From Bradyrhizobium archetypum (lineage in GTDB: Bacteria > Pseudomonadota > Alphaproteobacteria > Rhizobiales > Xanthobacteraceae), in contig NZ_JAAVLW010000011.1 of NCBI RefSeq assembly GCF_013114835.1, positions 1 to 64,000 on the forward strand: DNA of 64,000 nt, in the 5' to 3' direction. Under the pieces are notes generated by a model. The model made no database searches, was not told the origin of the DNA, and was given only the letters and a program-made list of their open reading frames with translations. A program made the translations under genes and the position numbers. This document shows positions 25,482 to 34,774 of the stretch, piece by piece. The stretch's first letter is position 1; every line of letters begins with the position of its first letter.

Positions 25482-26356
25482 TATTCAAACCTCTTACTCG
25501 GAGGCCTCACGAGACTACTAACGACCACCCTGGATTTTGGGAATGCGAGGTGATGCGCGCGGGGAGAACGTGAGGCAGGATTCCCTCACCCGCATCGAAG
25601 GAAAAACAGCAAAACGGGCCGGGGGCTGGACCTGTGCGCGGCGGTTTTGCGCTTCGTATGGGCAATATGGTGACGCGAAAGGCGTTCGTGCGGCCGATCC
25701 TTCTGTAGGCGCCTCATTTCAAGTAGCGATCAAAACATCTGCGGCGAACCGCGTACTGCGTTGTTCTCCCTCGCATATGAACGACAAGCGCCGAGCGCGC
25801 GCGCGTCGCGGGCCAAGTCATCGCGTGACGAAAACTGGCGCAAAAAGTGCCGGCCGCACAAAAATGACGCGATCTCTCGAACGCGATGCAACGTTCAGTG
25901 TGCATGACGGAGGCGATCGAAGATGGCGCTGAGGATGTGGTTCGCGTTGCGCTGTTCGATTCCCGGCGAGTCGTAGGCTCGCGCAAATCAAGTTGCTCGC
26001 GCGATGAGGCGAAGCGAGGCTGCGCCGGGAGAATTTCCCCGACAGATCGCCCTCAGGTTGTTACTGGCCGGCGCCAGCCCACGAAATCGGAGGCCGGCCG
26101 GGAAGGGGAACCGCGGGGCCGAGCCGATTAAGTCCAAAAAATGGTTGCCGCCGGGCCACGATTGTTGCGGGACCGCAACAGCAGGGCAACATTTGGCTTG
26201 GTGGGCGCGCCCGCCTCTTGCTTACGCCGCTTTTTAGCCACACCCCTCGATGAAACCATTTCTTTCTTAAGCTGATTAGCCTCAGCGCCAGGGAAGGCGA
26301 CGGGATTTGCTCCCGAGACCCGACAAGGAGATGGCTGAGGAAACAGGTTTGCGCGG
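25482..26356. other. 875-bp gap before ilvD with no convincing gene
   Basis: Short frames occur on both strands but have low-complexity Arg/Ser/Thr-rich products and no good ribosome sites. The right end must hold the ilvD promoter and leader; the left end the RTX promoter. No tRNA, known repeat family or IS remnant is seen. A stem-loop candidate is given separately. Confidence 0.5.
26280..26340 (+). promoter_or_regulatory. Stem-loop candidate in the ilvD leader
   Basis: CCTCAGC (26280-26286) pairs with GCTGAGG (26334-26340). Inside is a second stem CGGG/CCCG (26301-26304 with 26312-26315). AAGGAG lies in the loop region, 26 bases from the ilvD start. A regulatory role is inferred only from structure. 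Confidence 0.3.
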
Positions 26357-28081
26357 ATGGACGCCAAGACCGATATCAAGAAGAGATTGCCGAGCCGTCA
26401 TGTGACGGAGGGGCCGGAGCGTGCCCCCCATCGGTCCTATCTCTACGCGATGGGGCTGACCACCGAGCAGATCCACCAGCCCTTCGTCGGCGTCGCGTCC
26501 TGCTGGAATGAAGCCGCGCCCTGCAACATCTCCCTGATGCGCCAGGCACAGGCGGTCAAGAAGGGGGTCGCGGCCGCCGGCGGCACCCCGCGCGAATTCT
26601 GCACCATCACCGTGACCGACGGCATCGCCATGGGCCATGACGGCATGCGCTCGTCGCTGCCTTCAAGGGAATGCATCGCCGATTCGGTCGAGCTAACGGT
26701 TCGCGGCCATGCCTATGACGCCCTCGTCGGGCTTGCCGGCTGCGACAAGTCGCTGCCGGGGATGATGATGGCAATGGTCCGGCTCAACGTGCCATCGATC
26801 TTCATCTATGGCGGCTCGATCTTGCCGGGCAATTTCCGCGGTCAGCAGGTCACGGTCCAGGATATGTTCGAGGCCGTCGGCAAGCATTCTGTCGGCGAAA
26901 TGTCGGATGCCGATCTCGACGAAATCGAGCGGGTGGCCTGCCCCTCGGCCGGCGCGTGCGGCGCACAATTCACCGCCAACACCATGGCCACCGTGTCGGA
27001 GGCGATCGGCCTCGCGCTGCCATATTCGGCCGGCGCGCCAGCTCCTTATGAGATTCGCGACGCGTTTTGTGCGGCTGCCGGCGAGAAGGTTCTGGAGCTG
27101 ATCGCAGCCAATATTCGCCCGCGCGATATCGTCACCCGCCGCGCGCTGGAAAACGCCGCCGCCGTGGTTGCCGCCTCCGGCGGGTCGACCAATGCTGCGT
27201 TGCACCTGCCGGCCATCGCGCATGAGTGCGGGATTAAATTTGACTTATTCGACGTCGCCGAAATCTTCAAAAAGACTCCTTATGTCGCGGATTTGAAGCC
27301 AGGGGGCCGTTATGTTGCCAAAGACATGTTCGAGGTTGGTGGCATTCCGCTTCTGATGAAGACGCTGCTCGACAATGGCTACCTGCACGGGGATTGCATA
27401 ACCGTCACGGGCCGTACGATCGCCGAAAACCTCAAGAGCGTGAAATGGAATCCGCATCAGGATGTGGTGCGGTCCGCCGACAACCCGATCACCGTCACGG
27501 GAGGCGTTGTCGGGCTGAAGGGTAATCTCGCGCCGGAGGGTGCGATCGTGAAGGTCGCGGGAATGTCGAAGCTGAAATTTACTGGTCCGGCCCGCTGCTT
27601 CGACCGCGAGGAAGACGCCTTCGAATCGGTCCAGAAGAAAACCTACAAGGAAGGCGAGGTCATCGTGATCCGCTATGAGGGGCCGCGTGGCGGTCCCGGC
27701 ATGCGGGAGATGCTCTCGACCACTGCAGCACTGACCGGGCAGGGGATGGGCGGCAAGGTCGCCCTGATCACCGACGGCCGGTTCTCCGGCGCCACCCGCG
27801 GCTTCTGCATCGGCCATGTCGGACCCGAGGCGGCCGTCGGCGGTCCGATCGCCCTGTTGCAAAATGGTGACATTATCGAGATCGACGCCGAGGCCGGCAC
27901 TCTTAACGTAAAATTGACCGACGCCGAACTCGCCGAACGTAAAACCAAATGGGCGCCTCGACAGACTAACCATACGTCGGGTGCGCTGTGGAAATATGCC
28001 CAACAGGTTGGGCCGGCGGTGGACGGGGCTGTGACCCATCCGGGCGGTGCGCACGAGAAACAGTGTTATGCGGACATCTAG
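26357..28081 (+). CDS. ilvD: Dihydroxy-acid dehydratase
   Basis: A 574-residue Fe-S dehydratase of valine, leucine and isoleucine synthesis, converting dihydroxy acids to 2-keto acids. The N-terminus RHVTEGPERAPHRSYLYAMGL and the cysteine motifs GCDKSLPGMMMAM (about 131-143) and CPSAGACGAQFTANTMA (about 195-211) bind the cluster. C-terminal GRFSGATRGFCIGHVGPEA is typical. The start is ATG 26357; an in-frame stop just upstream rules out longer forms. Ribosome-site spacing is unusually long (GAGGAA about 14 bases away). Its stop lies inside the start of the exoR gene. Confidence 0.97.
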   Translation: MDAKTDIKKRLPSRHVTEGPERAPHRSYLYAMGLTTEQIHQPFVGVASCWNEAAPCNISLMRQAQAVKKGVAAAGGTPREFCTITVTDGIAMGHDGMRSSLPSRECIADSVELTVRGHAYDALVGLAGCDKSLPGMMMAMVRLNVPSIFIYGGSILPGNFRGQQVTVQDMFEAVGKHSVGEMSDADLDEIERVACPSAGACGAQFTANTMATVSEAIGLALPYSAGAPAPYEIRDAFCAAAGEKVLELIAANIRPRDIVTRRALENAAAVVAASGGSTNAALHLPAIAHECGIKFDLFDVAEIFKKTPYVADLKPGGRYVAKDMFEVGGIPLLMKTLLDNGYLHGDCITVTGRTIAENLKSVKWNPHQDVVRSADNPITVTGGVVGLKGNLAPEGAIVKVAGMSKLKFTGPARCFDREEDAFESVQKKTYKEGEVIVIRYEGPRGGPGMREMLSTTAALTGQGMGGKVALITDGRFSGATRGFCIGHVGPEAAVGGPIALLQNGDIIEIDAEAGTLNVKLTDAELAERKTKWAPRQTNHTSGALWKYAQQVGPAVDGAVTHPGGAHEKQCYADI

Positions 28082-28913
28082 GCGTATCATTCTTGCGTTG
28101 ATGTTGGGTGCCGCGCCAGTGGCGGCTCCGGGATTCGCATTTGATGGCGCACCGGTGAAGCCGGACGCCACGCTGCCCGTGATGAATCAGCCTGCCGCGG
28201 CGCAGGCCGTCACGGCCCAGGCCCTGAAGAAGGTGCCGCCTGCGTCCGCCACAGCAACGCCAGTGGCCGCGCCTTCGCTGACATCGCTGCAATATGCCGC
28301 CGAGGGCGGCCATCCCGTCGCGCAGTGGAAGCTCGGCCGGATGTATGCCGATGGCGATGGCGTGATCCAGGACGATCTGCGCGCCTTTGAATATTTCAGC
28401 CGCATCGCCAACGCGCATGCCGAGGACAGCCCGTCGGCGCCGCAGGCGACGATCGTCGCCAACGCGTTCGTGGCGCTGGGACGCTATTATCTGAACGGCA
28501 TCCCGAATTCGAAGATCAAGGCCGACACCGAGCGGGCGCGGGAGATGTTCTCCTATGCCGCGTCCTATTTCGGCAATGCCGATGCACAATACGATCTGGC
28601 GCGGCTTTACCTGAAGACGCCGGACGCCTCGCGTGACGATTTCCGCTATGGCGCGCGCTGGCTTGGGCTGGCGGCCCAGAAAGGCCAGCATCAGGCGCAG
28701 GCCATGCTCGGCCAGATGCTGTTCAACGGCGACCGGCTGCCGCGGCAGGCAGCGCGCGGCCTGATGTGGCTGACGCTGGCGCGCGACAACGCGGCCCCGG
28801 ACGAGACCTGGATCCGCGAGAGCTACAACCGCGCCTTCGCCAAGGCCTCCGACGACGATCGCGCCACGGCGCTGCAGATGCTCGAGCACTGGGTGCAGGG
28901 CAAGCGCGACTGA
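28068..28913 (+). CDS. exoR: ExoR-like periplasmic Sel1-repeat regulator
   Basis: A 281-residue exported protein: signal peptide about 1-25, a Pro/Ala-rich linker, then Sel1/TPR-like repeats beginning LQYAAEGGHPVAQWKLGRMY, followed by AFEYFSRIANAHAEDSPSAP, MFSYAASYFGNADAQYDLAR and RQAARGLMWLTLARDNA. This matches what I recall of rhizobial ExoR, the periplasmic inhibitor of the ExoS/ChvG sensor that controls exopolysaccharide and motility. The start at 28068 overlaps ilvD by 14 bases; a GTG at 28047 is an alternative. No chvG/chvI genes are in the window. Confidence 0.78.
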   Translation: MRTSRRIILALMLGAAPVAAPGFAFDGAPVKPDATLPVMNQPAAAQAVTAQALKKVPPASATATPVAAPSLTSLQYAAEGGHPVAQWKLGRMYADGDGVIQDDLRAFEYFSRIANAHAEDSPSAPQATIVANAFVALGRYYLNGIPNSKIKADTERAREMFSYAASYFGNADAQYDLARLYLKTPDASRDDFRYGARWLGLAAQKGQHQAQAMLGQMLFNGDRLPRQAARGLMWLTLARDNAAPDETWIRESYNRAFAKASDDDRATALQMLEHWVQGKRD

Positions 28914-28938
28914 CGCGGCGCCGCCGTAGCGGCGCTGC

Positions 28939-29020
28939 CGTAGGATGGGTGGAGCGAAGCGATACCCATCAATCTTGTTCGCGATGGTGATGGGTTTCGC
29001 TGCGCTATATCCATCCTACG
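28939..29020. repeat. Palindromic repeat, family D
   Basis: CCGTAGGATGGGTGGAGCG at the left and CGCTATATCCATCCTACG at the right, with inner GATACCCATCA and TGATGGGTTTCGC arms. It separates exoR from the converging GNAT gene, and its right end supplies the TAG stop of that gene. Confidence 0.75.
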
Positions 29021-29516
29021 ATTCCGCGACAATCTCCTTCGACATCGGATAGCCGGAGCTCGTGCCGAATTTTCTAGTCGGTGCACCGTCATCGATGTAG
29101 CCGGCCGACTGATAGAAGCGATGCGCCGTCTCGGTGCTGGTCAACGTGCAGCGGCAATTGCCTCGCTCGGCGGCTCTGGCCTCGAGCGCCCTTAGCAAGG
29201 CACGACTGACACCGCGAAACCGCGCTTCAGGTGCGACATAGTTCAGCGTGATCTCGCCTGCATCAGTCACCGACCCCACGGCCAGGACAGCGTTGCCCTC
29301 GACGGCGAGCAGGAGCGAGTTTGCCTTCTGCCTCGTCCATCCAGCCACGATCGCCGGCGTCTTGTTGGCCAGCCAGGCGTTCAGCATCACCGGATCGTTG
29401 CCGTGATCAGCAACGCACAGTTGCGATATCGATTCCCGGAGAACATGACAGGCTGCCGCGGCGTCTTCGGGCGTCGCGTCCCGAATCTCGACCTTCGCCG
29501 CGCCTGTCCCGCTCAA
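29016..29516 (-). CDS. GNAT family N-acetyltransferase coupled to xth
   Basis: A 166-residue GNAT protein with KVEIRDATPEDAAAACHVLR at the N-terminus, an acetyl-CoA loop region ARFRGVSRALLRALEARAAE (about 97-116), and the C-terminal TETAHRFYQSAGYID motif. I choose the TTG at 29516 because it overlaps the xth stop (TTGA) and the fold begins right after it. The stop codon lies within a palindromic repeat, so the native C-terminus may have been altered by the insertion. The substrate is unknown. Confidence 0.8.
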   Translation of the reverse strand: MSGTGAAKVEIRDATPEDAAAACHVLRESISQLCVADHGNDPVMLNAWLANKTPAIVAGWTRQKANSLLLAVEGNAVLAVGSVTDAGEITLNYVAPEARFRGVSRALLRALEARAAERGNCRCTLTSTETAHRFYQSAGYIDDGAPTRKFGTSSGYPMSKEIVAES

Positions 29517-30304
29517 GCCGCTTCCAGATCGAAATCCGCCCACACCGGAACGTGGTCGGACGGCTTTTCCCAGGCGCGGACATAGCTGTCGATGCCGACA
29601 TGGGCGAGGCGGTCGCTCGCCTGGGGCGACAGCAGGAGATGGTCGATCCGAAGGCCCCAGTTCTTCTGCCACGCGCCCGCCTGGTAGTCCCAGAAGGTGT
29701 ACAAGCCCTGTTCGTCGGTGACTGCGCGCAGCGCATCCGTCAGCCCGAGGCCGAGCAGGGACTGGAAGGCCTCGCGGGTTTGCGGTCGGAACAATGCGTC
29801 ATTGGCCCAGGCGGCGGGATTATAGACGTCGGCCGCCGCCGGAATGACGTTGAAGTCGCCCGCGAGCACCAGCGGCTCCTCCGCCTTAAGCCGCTCTTTC
29901 GAGTACTCAAGAAGCCGCGACATCCATTTGAGTTTATACGGATATTTGTCGGTGTCCGGCGGGTTGCCGTTGGGCAGGTAAAGACAGGCGATCCGCATCA
30001 CCCCGGTCTTCAGCGTCACCACGCCTTCGAGGAACCGGGCGTGGGCGTCCTCGTCGTCGCCGGCCAGCCCCGATTTGGTCTCGTCGAACGGCAGCTTGGA
30101 CAGGAGCGCGACGCCGTTGAAGGTCTTCTGGCCGTGGGTGACCACGTTGTAGCCAAGTGCCTCGATTTCCAGCCGCGGGAACGCCTCGTCGACGCATTTG
30201 ATTTCCTGCAGACAGACGATGTCGGGCGAGCATTCCCTGAGCCAGGTCAGGAGATGCTCGATCCGCTGCCGGATCGAATTGACGTTCCAGGTGGCAATAC
30301 GCAT
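29513..30304 (-). CDS. xth: Exodeoxyribonuclease III
   Basis: A 263-residue AP endonuclease/3'-5' exonuclease of the EEP fold. MRIATWNVNSIRQR and LQEIKCVDEAFP (metal-binding Glu near 34) open the protein; LAGDFNVIPAAADVYNP (about 150) carries the catalytic Asp and Asn; the C-terminus has LRIDHLLLS and KPSDHVPVWADF (catalytic Asp-His). It acts in base-excision repair. The start at 30304 is set by the conserved MRIATWN. In many alphaproteobacteria xth lies near erpA and dgt; here about 10 kb separate them. Confidence 0.96.
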   Translation of the reverse strand: MRIATWNVNSIRQRIEHLLTWLRECSPDIVCLQEIKCVDEAFPRLEIEALGYNVVTHGQKTFNGVALLSKLPFDETKSGLAGDDEDAHARFLEGVVTLKTGVMRIACLYLPNGNPPDTDKYPYKLKWMSRLLEYSKERLKAEEPLVLAGDFNVIPAAADVYNPAAWANDALFRPQTREAFQSLLGLGLTDALRAVTDEQGLYTFWDYQAGAWQKNWGLRIDHLLLSPQASDRLAHVGIDSYVRAWEKPSDHVPVWADFDLEAA

Positions 30305-30511
30305 GAAAGGGTGCCCGGGCTGGAGCATGGCCCCGGAAATCCGGTTTTTCATGCTCGAACAAGAACTAGTAACTACACATTTTCCGGCAGTGGCATACCA
30401 TGTGCAGGAAGGCTGTGATAACCGTTTAGAAATAAGGCGCAAAAGTCGCCGTCAAGGGGCAGAAGGAAATCGTCCCGTCCTTTGTTGAAGGACCGGGCGA
30501 GCGTGAAAATT

Positions 30512-31642
30512 ATGAAAAAGCGTACCTTGATAGTTCTTGTCGGCGCTATCGCCATTGCCACGGCGGCCGGCTTTATCACCCGCTCTTCCTGGATGGGCGG
30601 CAGCAGCAGCGCCCAGGGCCCGCAGCGCCCGCGGATGGTTTCCGTCGAGCTGGCCAAGGCGGAGCGCAAATCCATGCCCGTCGACGTCGACGCGATCGGC
30701 ATGGTGACGCCGATCTCCAGCGTGGCGCTGAAGTCGCGGCTTGAGACCACCATCGTCGCGGTGCATTTCGAGGACGGCGCCAAGGTCAACGAAGGCGATT
30801 TGCTGTTTACGCTGGACAGCCGCCAGATTGACGCGCAGATCGAGCAGGCTGAGGGCGTGCTCGCCAAGGACCAGGCCCAGCTCGAGGGCGCGCAGCGCGA
30901 CCTGCGGCGCTTCAACGATCTCGTCGCCAAGGGCGCCACCACGCAGGTCAATGTCGATAATGCGAGAACCCAGTCCGACATCCTGACCGGTACGATCAAG
31001 GCCGACCAGGCCGCGCTCGACAATCTGAAGGTTCAGAAGAGCTACACCACGATCCGGGCGCCGTTCTCAGGGCGCATCGGCGTCGCCAATGTGAAGGTCG
31101 GCAATTTCGTCCGCCCGGCCGATACCACGCCGCTTGCGGTGATCAACCAGATGGCGCCGGTTTACGTGACCTTCTCGGTTCCGCAGCGCGTGCTGGCGGA
31201 CCTGCGCGAGGCCATGGCCAAGGGGGTCTCCGGCGTCACCGCGACCATTCCGGGTCATCAGCGCTCCGAGAGCGGCAAGGTCGCGATGGTCGAAAACACC
31301 GTCGATCAGACCACCGGCATGGTCACGGTGCGCGGCATCATGGCTAACGAGAACGAGACGTTGTGGCCGGGAACACTGGTCGCGACCAAGCTCATTATCC
31401 GCAGCGAAGACTCGGTCGTGGTGCCGACGGTCGCCGTGCAGCGCAGTCAGAGCGGCAATTTCGTTTTCGTGGTCAAGGACGGTGTCGCCAAGGTCCAGGC
31501 GGTCAAGGTCGACCGCACCGCACAGGGCATGTCGGTGATCTCGGAAGGGCTTGCCGGGGACGAGAACGTCGTGGTCGATGGGCAATTGCTGCTGTCGGAC
31601 GGATCGCGGGTCGAGCCGCGGACCAAAAAGGCCGGGGCGTAG
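30512..31642 (+). CDS. RND efflux periplasmic adaptor subunit
   Basis: A 376-residue membrane-fusion protein. An N-terminal hydrophobic anchor (about 4-22) is followed by the first half-lipoyl motif (VTPISSVALKSRLETTIVAV), an alpha-helical hairpin (about 108-165, QIEQAEGVLAKDQAQLEGAQ), a second half-lipoyl with TTIRAPFSGRIGVANV, and beta-barrel domains. It links the inner-membrane pump to an outer-membrane channel. The ATG at 30512 begins KKRTLIVLVG; GTG 30503 is an alternative. The permease gene starts 3 bases after its stop; no TolC-type gene is present. Confidence 0.93.
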   Translation: MKKRTLIVLVGAIAIATAAGFITRSSWMGGSSSAQGPQRPRMVSVELAKAERKSMPVDVDAIGMVTPISSVALKSRLETTIVAVHFEDGAKVNEGDLLFTLDSRQIDAQIEQAEGVLAKDQAQLEGAQRDLRRFNDLVAKGATTQVNVDNARTQSDILTGTIKADQAALDNLKVQKSYTTIRAPFSGRIGVANVKVGNFVRPADTTPLAVINQMAPVYVTFSVPQRVLADLREAMAKGVSGVTATIPGHQRSESGKVAMVENTVDQTTGMVTVRGIMANENETLWPGTLVATKLIIRSEDSVVVPTVAVQRSQSGNFVFVVKDGVAKVQAVKVDRTAQGMSVISEGLAGDENVVVDGQLLLSDGSRVEPRTKKAGA

Positions 31643-31645
31643 CCG

Positions 31646-34600
31646 ATGACGCTCTCCGAACTCTGCATCCGCCGGCCGGTCATGACGACGCTGATCACGG
31701 CGTCGATCATCGCGTTCGGTATCTTCGGTTTCCGCCTGCTGCCGGTATCGGCGCTGCCGCGGGTCGATTTCCCGACGATTGCCGTGACCGCAACGCTGCC
31801 GGGCGCGAGCGCGGACACCATGGCAGCCTCTGTGGCCGGCGTTATCGAGCGCCAGCTCTCGACGGTCGCCGGCATCTCCTCGATGTCGTCAAACTCGTCG
31901 CAGGGCACCAGCACCATTACCATCCAGTTCGATCTCAACCGCAACATCGACGCCGCGGCGCTCGACGTGCAGACCGCGCTGACGATCGCGCAGCGCCGGT
32001 TGCCGGTCGAGATGATCATCCCGCCGAGCTTCCGCAAAGTGAACCCGGCCGATTTCCCCGTTCTGTTCGTCGTGCTCACCTCGTCGACCCTGCCGCTGTC
32101 GGCGGTCCACGAATATGGCGACATCACCATCGGCCAGACGCTCTCGCAGATCCCGGGTGTCGCCCAGGTCAGCGTCTACGGTGCGCAGAAATTCGCCATT
32201 CGCGTCCAGGCCGACCCCGAGGCCGCCGCAGCGCGCGGGCTGTCGCTCGAGGACATTAGGACAGCAGTGTCGCGCGCCAATTCCTCGACCCCGGTCGGCA
32301 CGCTGAACGGCCCGAAACAGGACGTGGCGCTGCAGGCCTCAAGCCAGATGGATAAGGCGATGGATTATCGCCAGATCGTGGTGGCCTGGCGTAATGGCTC
32401 TCCGGTCAAGCTCGATGAGGTCGCGCGGATCTACGACAGCGTCGAGAACGAGCGGATCGCGAGCTGGCTCAACAACGAGCGCGCCATCGTGCTCGGCATC
32501 CAGAAGCAGCCGGACGCCAACACGGTGGCGGTGGTCGATTCCATCCTGGCCAAGTTTCCGGCGCTGCGGGCGCAGATCCCACCATCGGTCTCGATCAACG
32601 TCCTGATGGACCGCTCGATCTCCATTCGTCAGGCGGTGGCCGATGTCGAAGAGACGCTTTTGATCGCGATCGGGTTGGTGATCCTCGTCATCTTCCTGTT
32701 CCTGCGCTCGGCGTCCGCGACCTTCATCCCGGCGCTGGCGGTTCCGATCTCGCTGTTCGGCACCTGCGCCGTGATGTACGCGCTCGACTACTCCATCAAC
32801 AACATGACGCTGCTGGCGCTGACGCTTTCGGTCGGCTTCGTGGTCGACGACGCCATCGTCATGCTGGAAAACATCGTCCGTCACATCGAGCACGGCATGC
32901 GGCCGTTCGAGGCCGCATTGAAGGGCGCGCGCGAGATCGGCTTCACCATCATCTCGATCACGTTCTCGCTGATCGCCGTGTTCATTCCGGTGCTGCTGAT
33001 GGGCGGCATCGTCGGCCGGGTGTTCCGCGAATTTGCGGTGACGGTATCGGCCGCGATCATCGTGTCCGGGTTCGTGTCGCTGACGCTGACCCCGATGCTG
33101 TGCGCACGGGTGCTGCGCGCGCACGACGCGACCAAGAAGCCCAACATCGTGCTTCGCGTATTCGAGTCAATGTTCGAGTCCTGGCTGCGGGTCTACGAAT
33201 GGACACTGGACTGGGTGTTGGCTCGAAAATTTCTGATGCTGCTGGTTACGCTGGCCACCCTCGGCGGCACCGTCTACCTCTACATGATCGTGCCGAAGGG
33301 CTTTTTCCCGCAGGAGGACACCGGCTTCCTGATCGGCGTGACGGAGGCTGCTACCGACACCTCCTTCGAGGCGATGAAGGAGCGGCAGCAGGCGCTGGTC
33401 GACGTGCTGAAAGCTGATCCTGCGATCGAATACATCAACTCCACCGTCGGTGCCGGCGGGCCCAACACCACGGCGAATTACGGCCGCCTCTTCATCGCGC
33501 TGAAGCCGAAGAAGGAACGCGACAACCTCAATTCGATCATCGGCCGGCTGCGCGGCAAGGCGCGGCAGATTCCGGGCATGCAGGCGTTCTTCCAGCCGAT
33601 CCAGAATCTCAACATCGGCGGCCGGATTTCCAAGAGCCAGTATCAATACGTGATGCAGAGCGGCGACACCGAGTCGCTGTACCGGCTGGCGCCCGAGATG
33701 CGCGACAAGATCGAGAAGCTGCCGGGCCTGCTCGACGTCACCACCGACCTCTACATCAAGAACCCGCAGATGACGGTCGATATCGACCGCGAGAAGGCGG
33801 CGGTCTACGGCGTCACCGTCGATCAGGTGCGCAACCAGCTCTACAACGCCTACGGCTCGCGCCAGGTCGGCACCATCTACATGCCGTCGAACGACTACCA
33901 GATCATCCTGGAGGTCCAGCCGCAGTTCCGCATCGACCCGTCCGACCTCTCCAAGCTCTACATGAAGACGCAGAACAACCAGACCATCCCGCTATCGGCG
34001 GTGGCAAGACTGGTTCCGACCGTCGGTCCGCTGCAGATCAACCACCAGGCGCAGCAGCCGGCGGTGACGATCTCGTTCAACCTCGCGCCCGGCTATTCGC
34101 TGGGCTACGCGGTCGACAAGATCACCGAGCTCGAGCAGGCCTCGAACCTGCCGGCGACGATCGCCACCGGGTTCTCCGGCACGGCGCAGGTGTTCCAGGA
34201 TTCGCTGCGCGGGCAGGGCGTCCTGATCCTCGCCGCCGTGTTCGCCGCCTTCGTCATCCTCGGCATCCTCTACGAGAGCTTCATCCATCCGATCACCATC
34301 ATCTCGGGCCTGCCGTCGGCCGGCATCGGCGCGATCCTCACCCTGATGCTGTTCGGGATGGAAATGTCTGTGATTGCCATGATAGGCATCGTGATGCTGG
34401 TCGGCATCGTCAAGAAGAACGCCATCATGATGGTCGACTTCGCGCTGGAGCGCCGCCGCGTCGGCTTGAGCGCCGAGCACGCGATCCGGGAAGCGGCGCT
34501 GCTCCGTTTCCGCCCGATCATGATGACGACCTTTGCCGCGATCTTCGGCACGCTGCCGATCGCGCTCGGCGCGGGCGCCGGGGCCGAATTGCGCCAGCCG

Positions 34601-34774
34601 CTCGGCATTGCCGTGGTCGGCGGCCTCTGCCTGTCGCAACTCCTGACCCTCTACATCACGCCGGTCGTCTACATCTATCTCGACCGTATCGACCGCCGCC
34701 TGCGGCGCAAGCTCGAACCGCAGCTGCAGGAAGCCGGAGAAGCCGAGCGGCCGCACGTGGTCGCCGCCGAATGA
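31646..34774 (+). CDS. RND efflux transporter permease (AcrB/MdtB-like)
   Basis: A 1042-residue inner-membrane proton-driven pump with the usual two repeats, each of six helices plus a large periplasmic loop. Landmarks: TLSELCIRRPVMTTLITASI at the N-terminus, the paired proton-relay acidic residues in VGFVVDDAIVMLENIVRHIE (about 397-416), GFFPQEDTGFLIGV opening the second loop, and MIGIVMLVGIVKKNAIMMVD (about 913-932). Sequence style is MdtBC/heavy-drug type rather than metal type. It forms an operon with the adaptor and overlaps the next gene by 4 bases. Confidence 0.95.
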   Translation: MTLSELCIRRPVMTTLITASIIAFGIFGFRLLPVSALPRVDFPTIAVTATLPGASADTMAASVAGVIERQLSTVAGISSMSSNSSQGTSTITIQFDLNRNIDAAALDVQTALTIAQRRLPVEMIIPPSFRKVNPADFPVLFVVLTSSTLPLSAVHEYGDITIGQTLSQIPGVAQVSVYGAQKFAIRVQADPEAAAARGLSLEDIRTAVSRANSSTPVGTLNGPKQDVALQASSQMDKAMDYRQIVVAWRNGSPVKLDEVARIYDSVENERIASWLNNERAIVLGIQKQPDANTVAVVDSILAKFPALRAQIPPSVSINVLMDRSISIRQAVADVEETLLIAIGLVILVIFLFLRSASATFIPALAVPISLFGTCAVMYALDYSINNMTLLALTLSVGFVVDDAIVMLENIVRHIEHGMRPFEAALKGAREIGFTIISITFSLIAVFIPVLLMGGIVGRVFREFAVTVSAAIIVSGFVSLTLTPMLCARVLRAHDATKKPNIVLRVFESMFESWLRVYEWTLDWVLARKFLMLLVTLATLGGTVYLYMIVPKGFFPQEDTGFLIGVTEAATDTSFEAMKERQQALVDVLKADPAIEYINSTVGAGGPNTTANYGRLFIALKPKKERDNLNSIIGRLRGKARQIPGMQAFFQPIQNLNIGGRISKSQYQYVMQSGDTESLYRLAPEMRDKIEKLPGLLDVTTDLYIKNPQMTVDIDREKAAVYGVTVDQVRNQLYNAYGSRQVGTIYMPSNDYQIILEVQPQFRIDPSDLSKLYMKTQNNQTIPLSAVARLVPTVGPLQINHQAQQPAVTISFNLAPGYSLGYAVDKITELEQASNLPATIATGFSGTAQVFQDSLRGQGVLILAAVFAAFVILGILYESFIHPITIISGLPSAGIGAILTLMLFGMEMSVIAMIGIVMLVGIVKKNAIMMVDFALERRRVGLSAEHAIREAALLRFRPIMMTTFAAIFGTLPIALGAGAGAELRQPLGIAVVGGLCLSQLLTLYITPVVYIYLDRIDRRLRRKLEPQLQEAGEAERPHVVAAE

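Noticed and set aside
24501..25553. A 350-codon plus-strand frame opposite the RTX gene
   Set aside because: Repeat-rich antisense of the RTX repeats; no ribosome site or family match.
25537..25932. A 131-codon frame in the gap before ilvD
   Set aside because: Low-complexity Arg/Thr/Ser product, no ribosome site and no recognisable motif.
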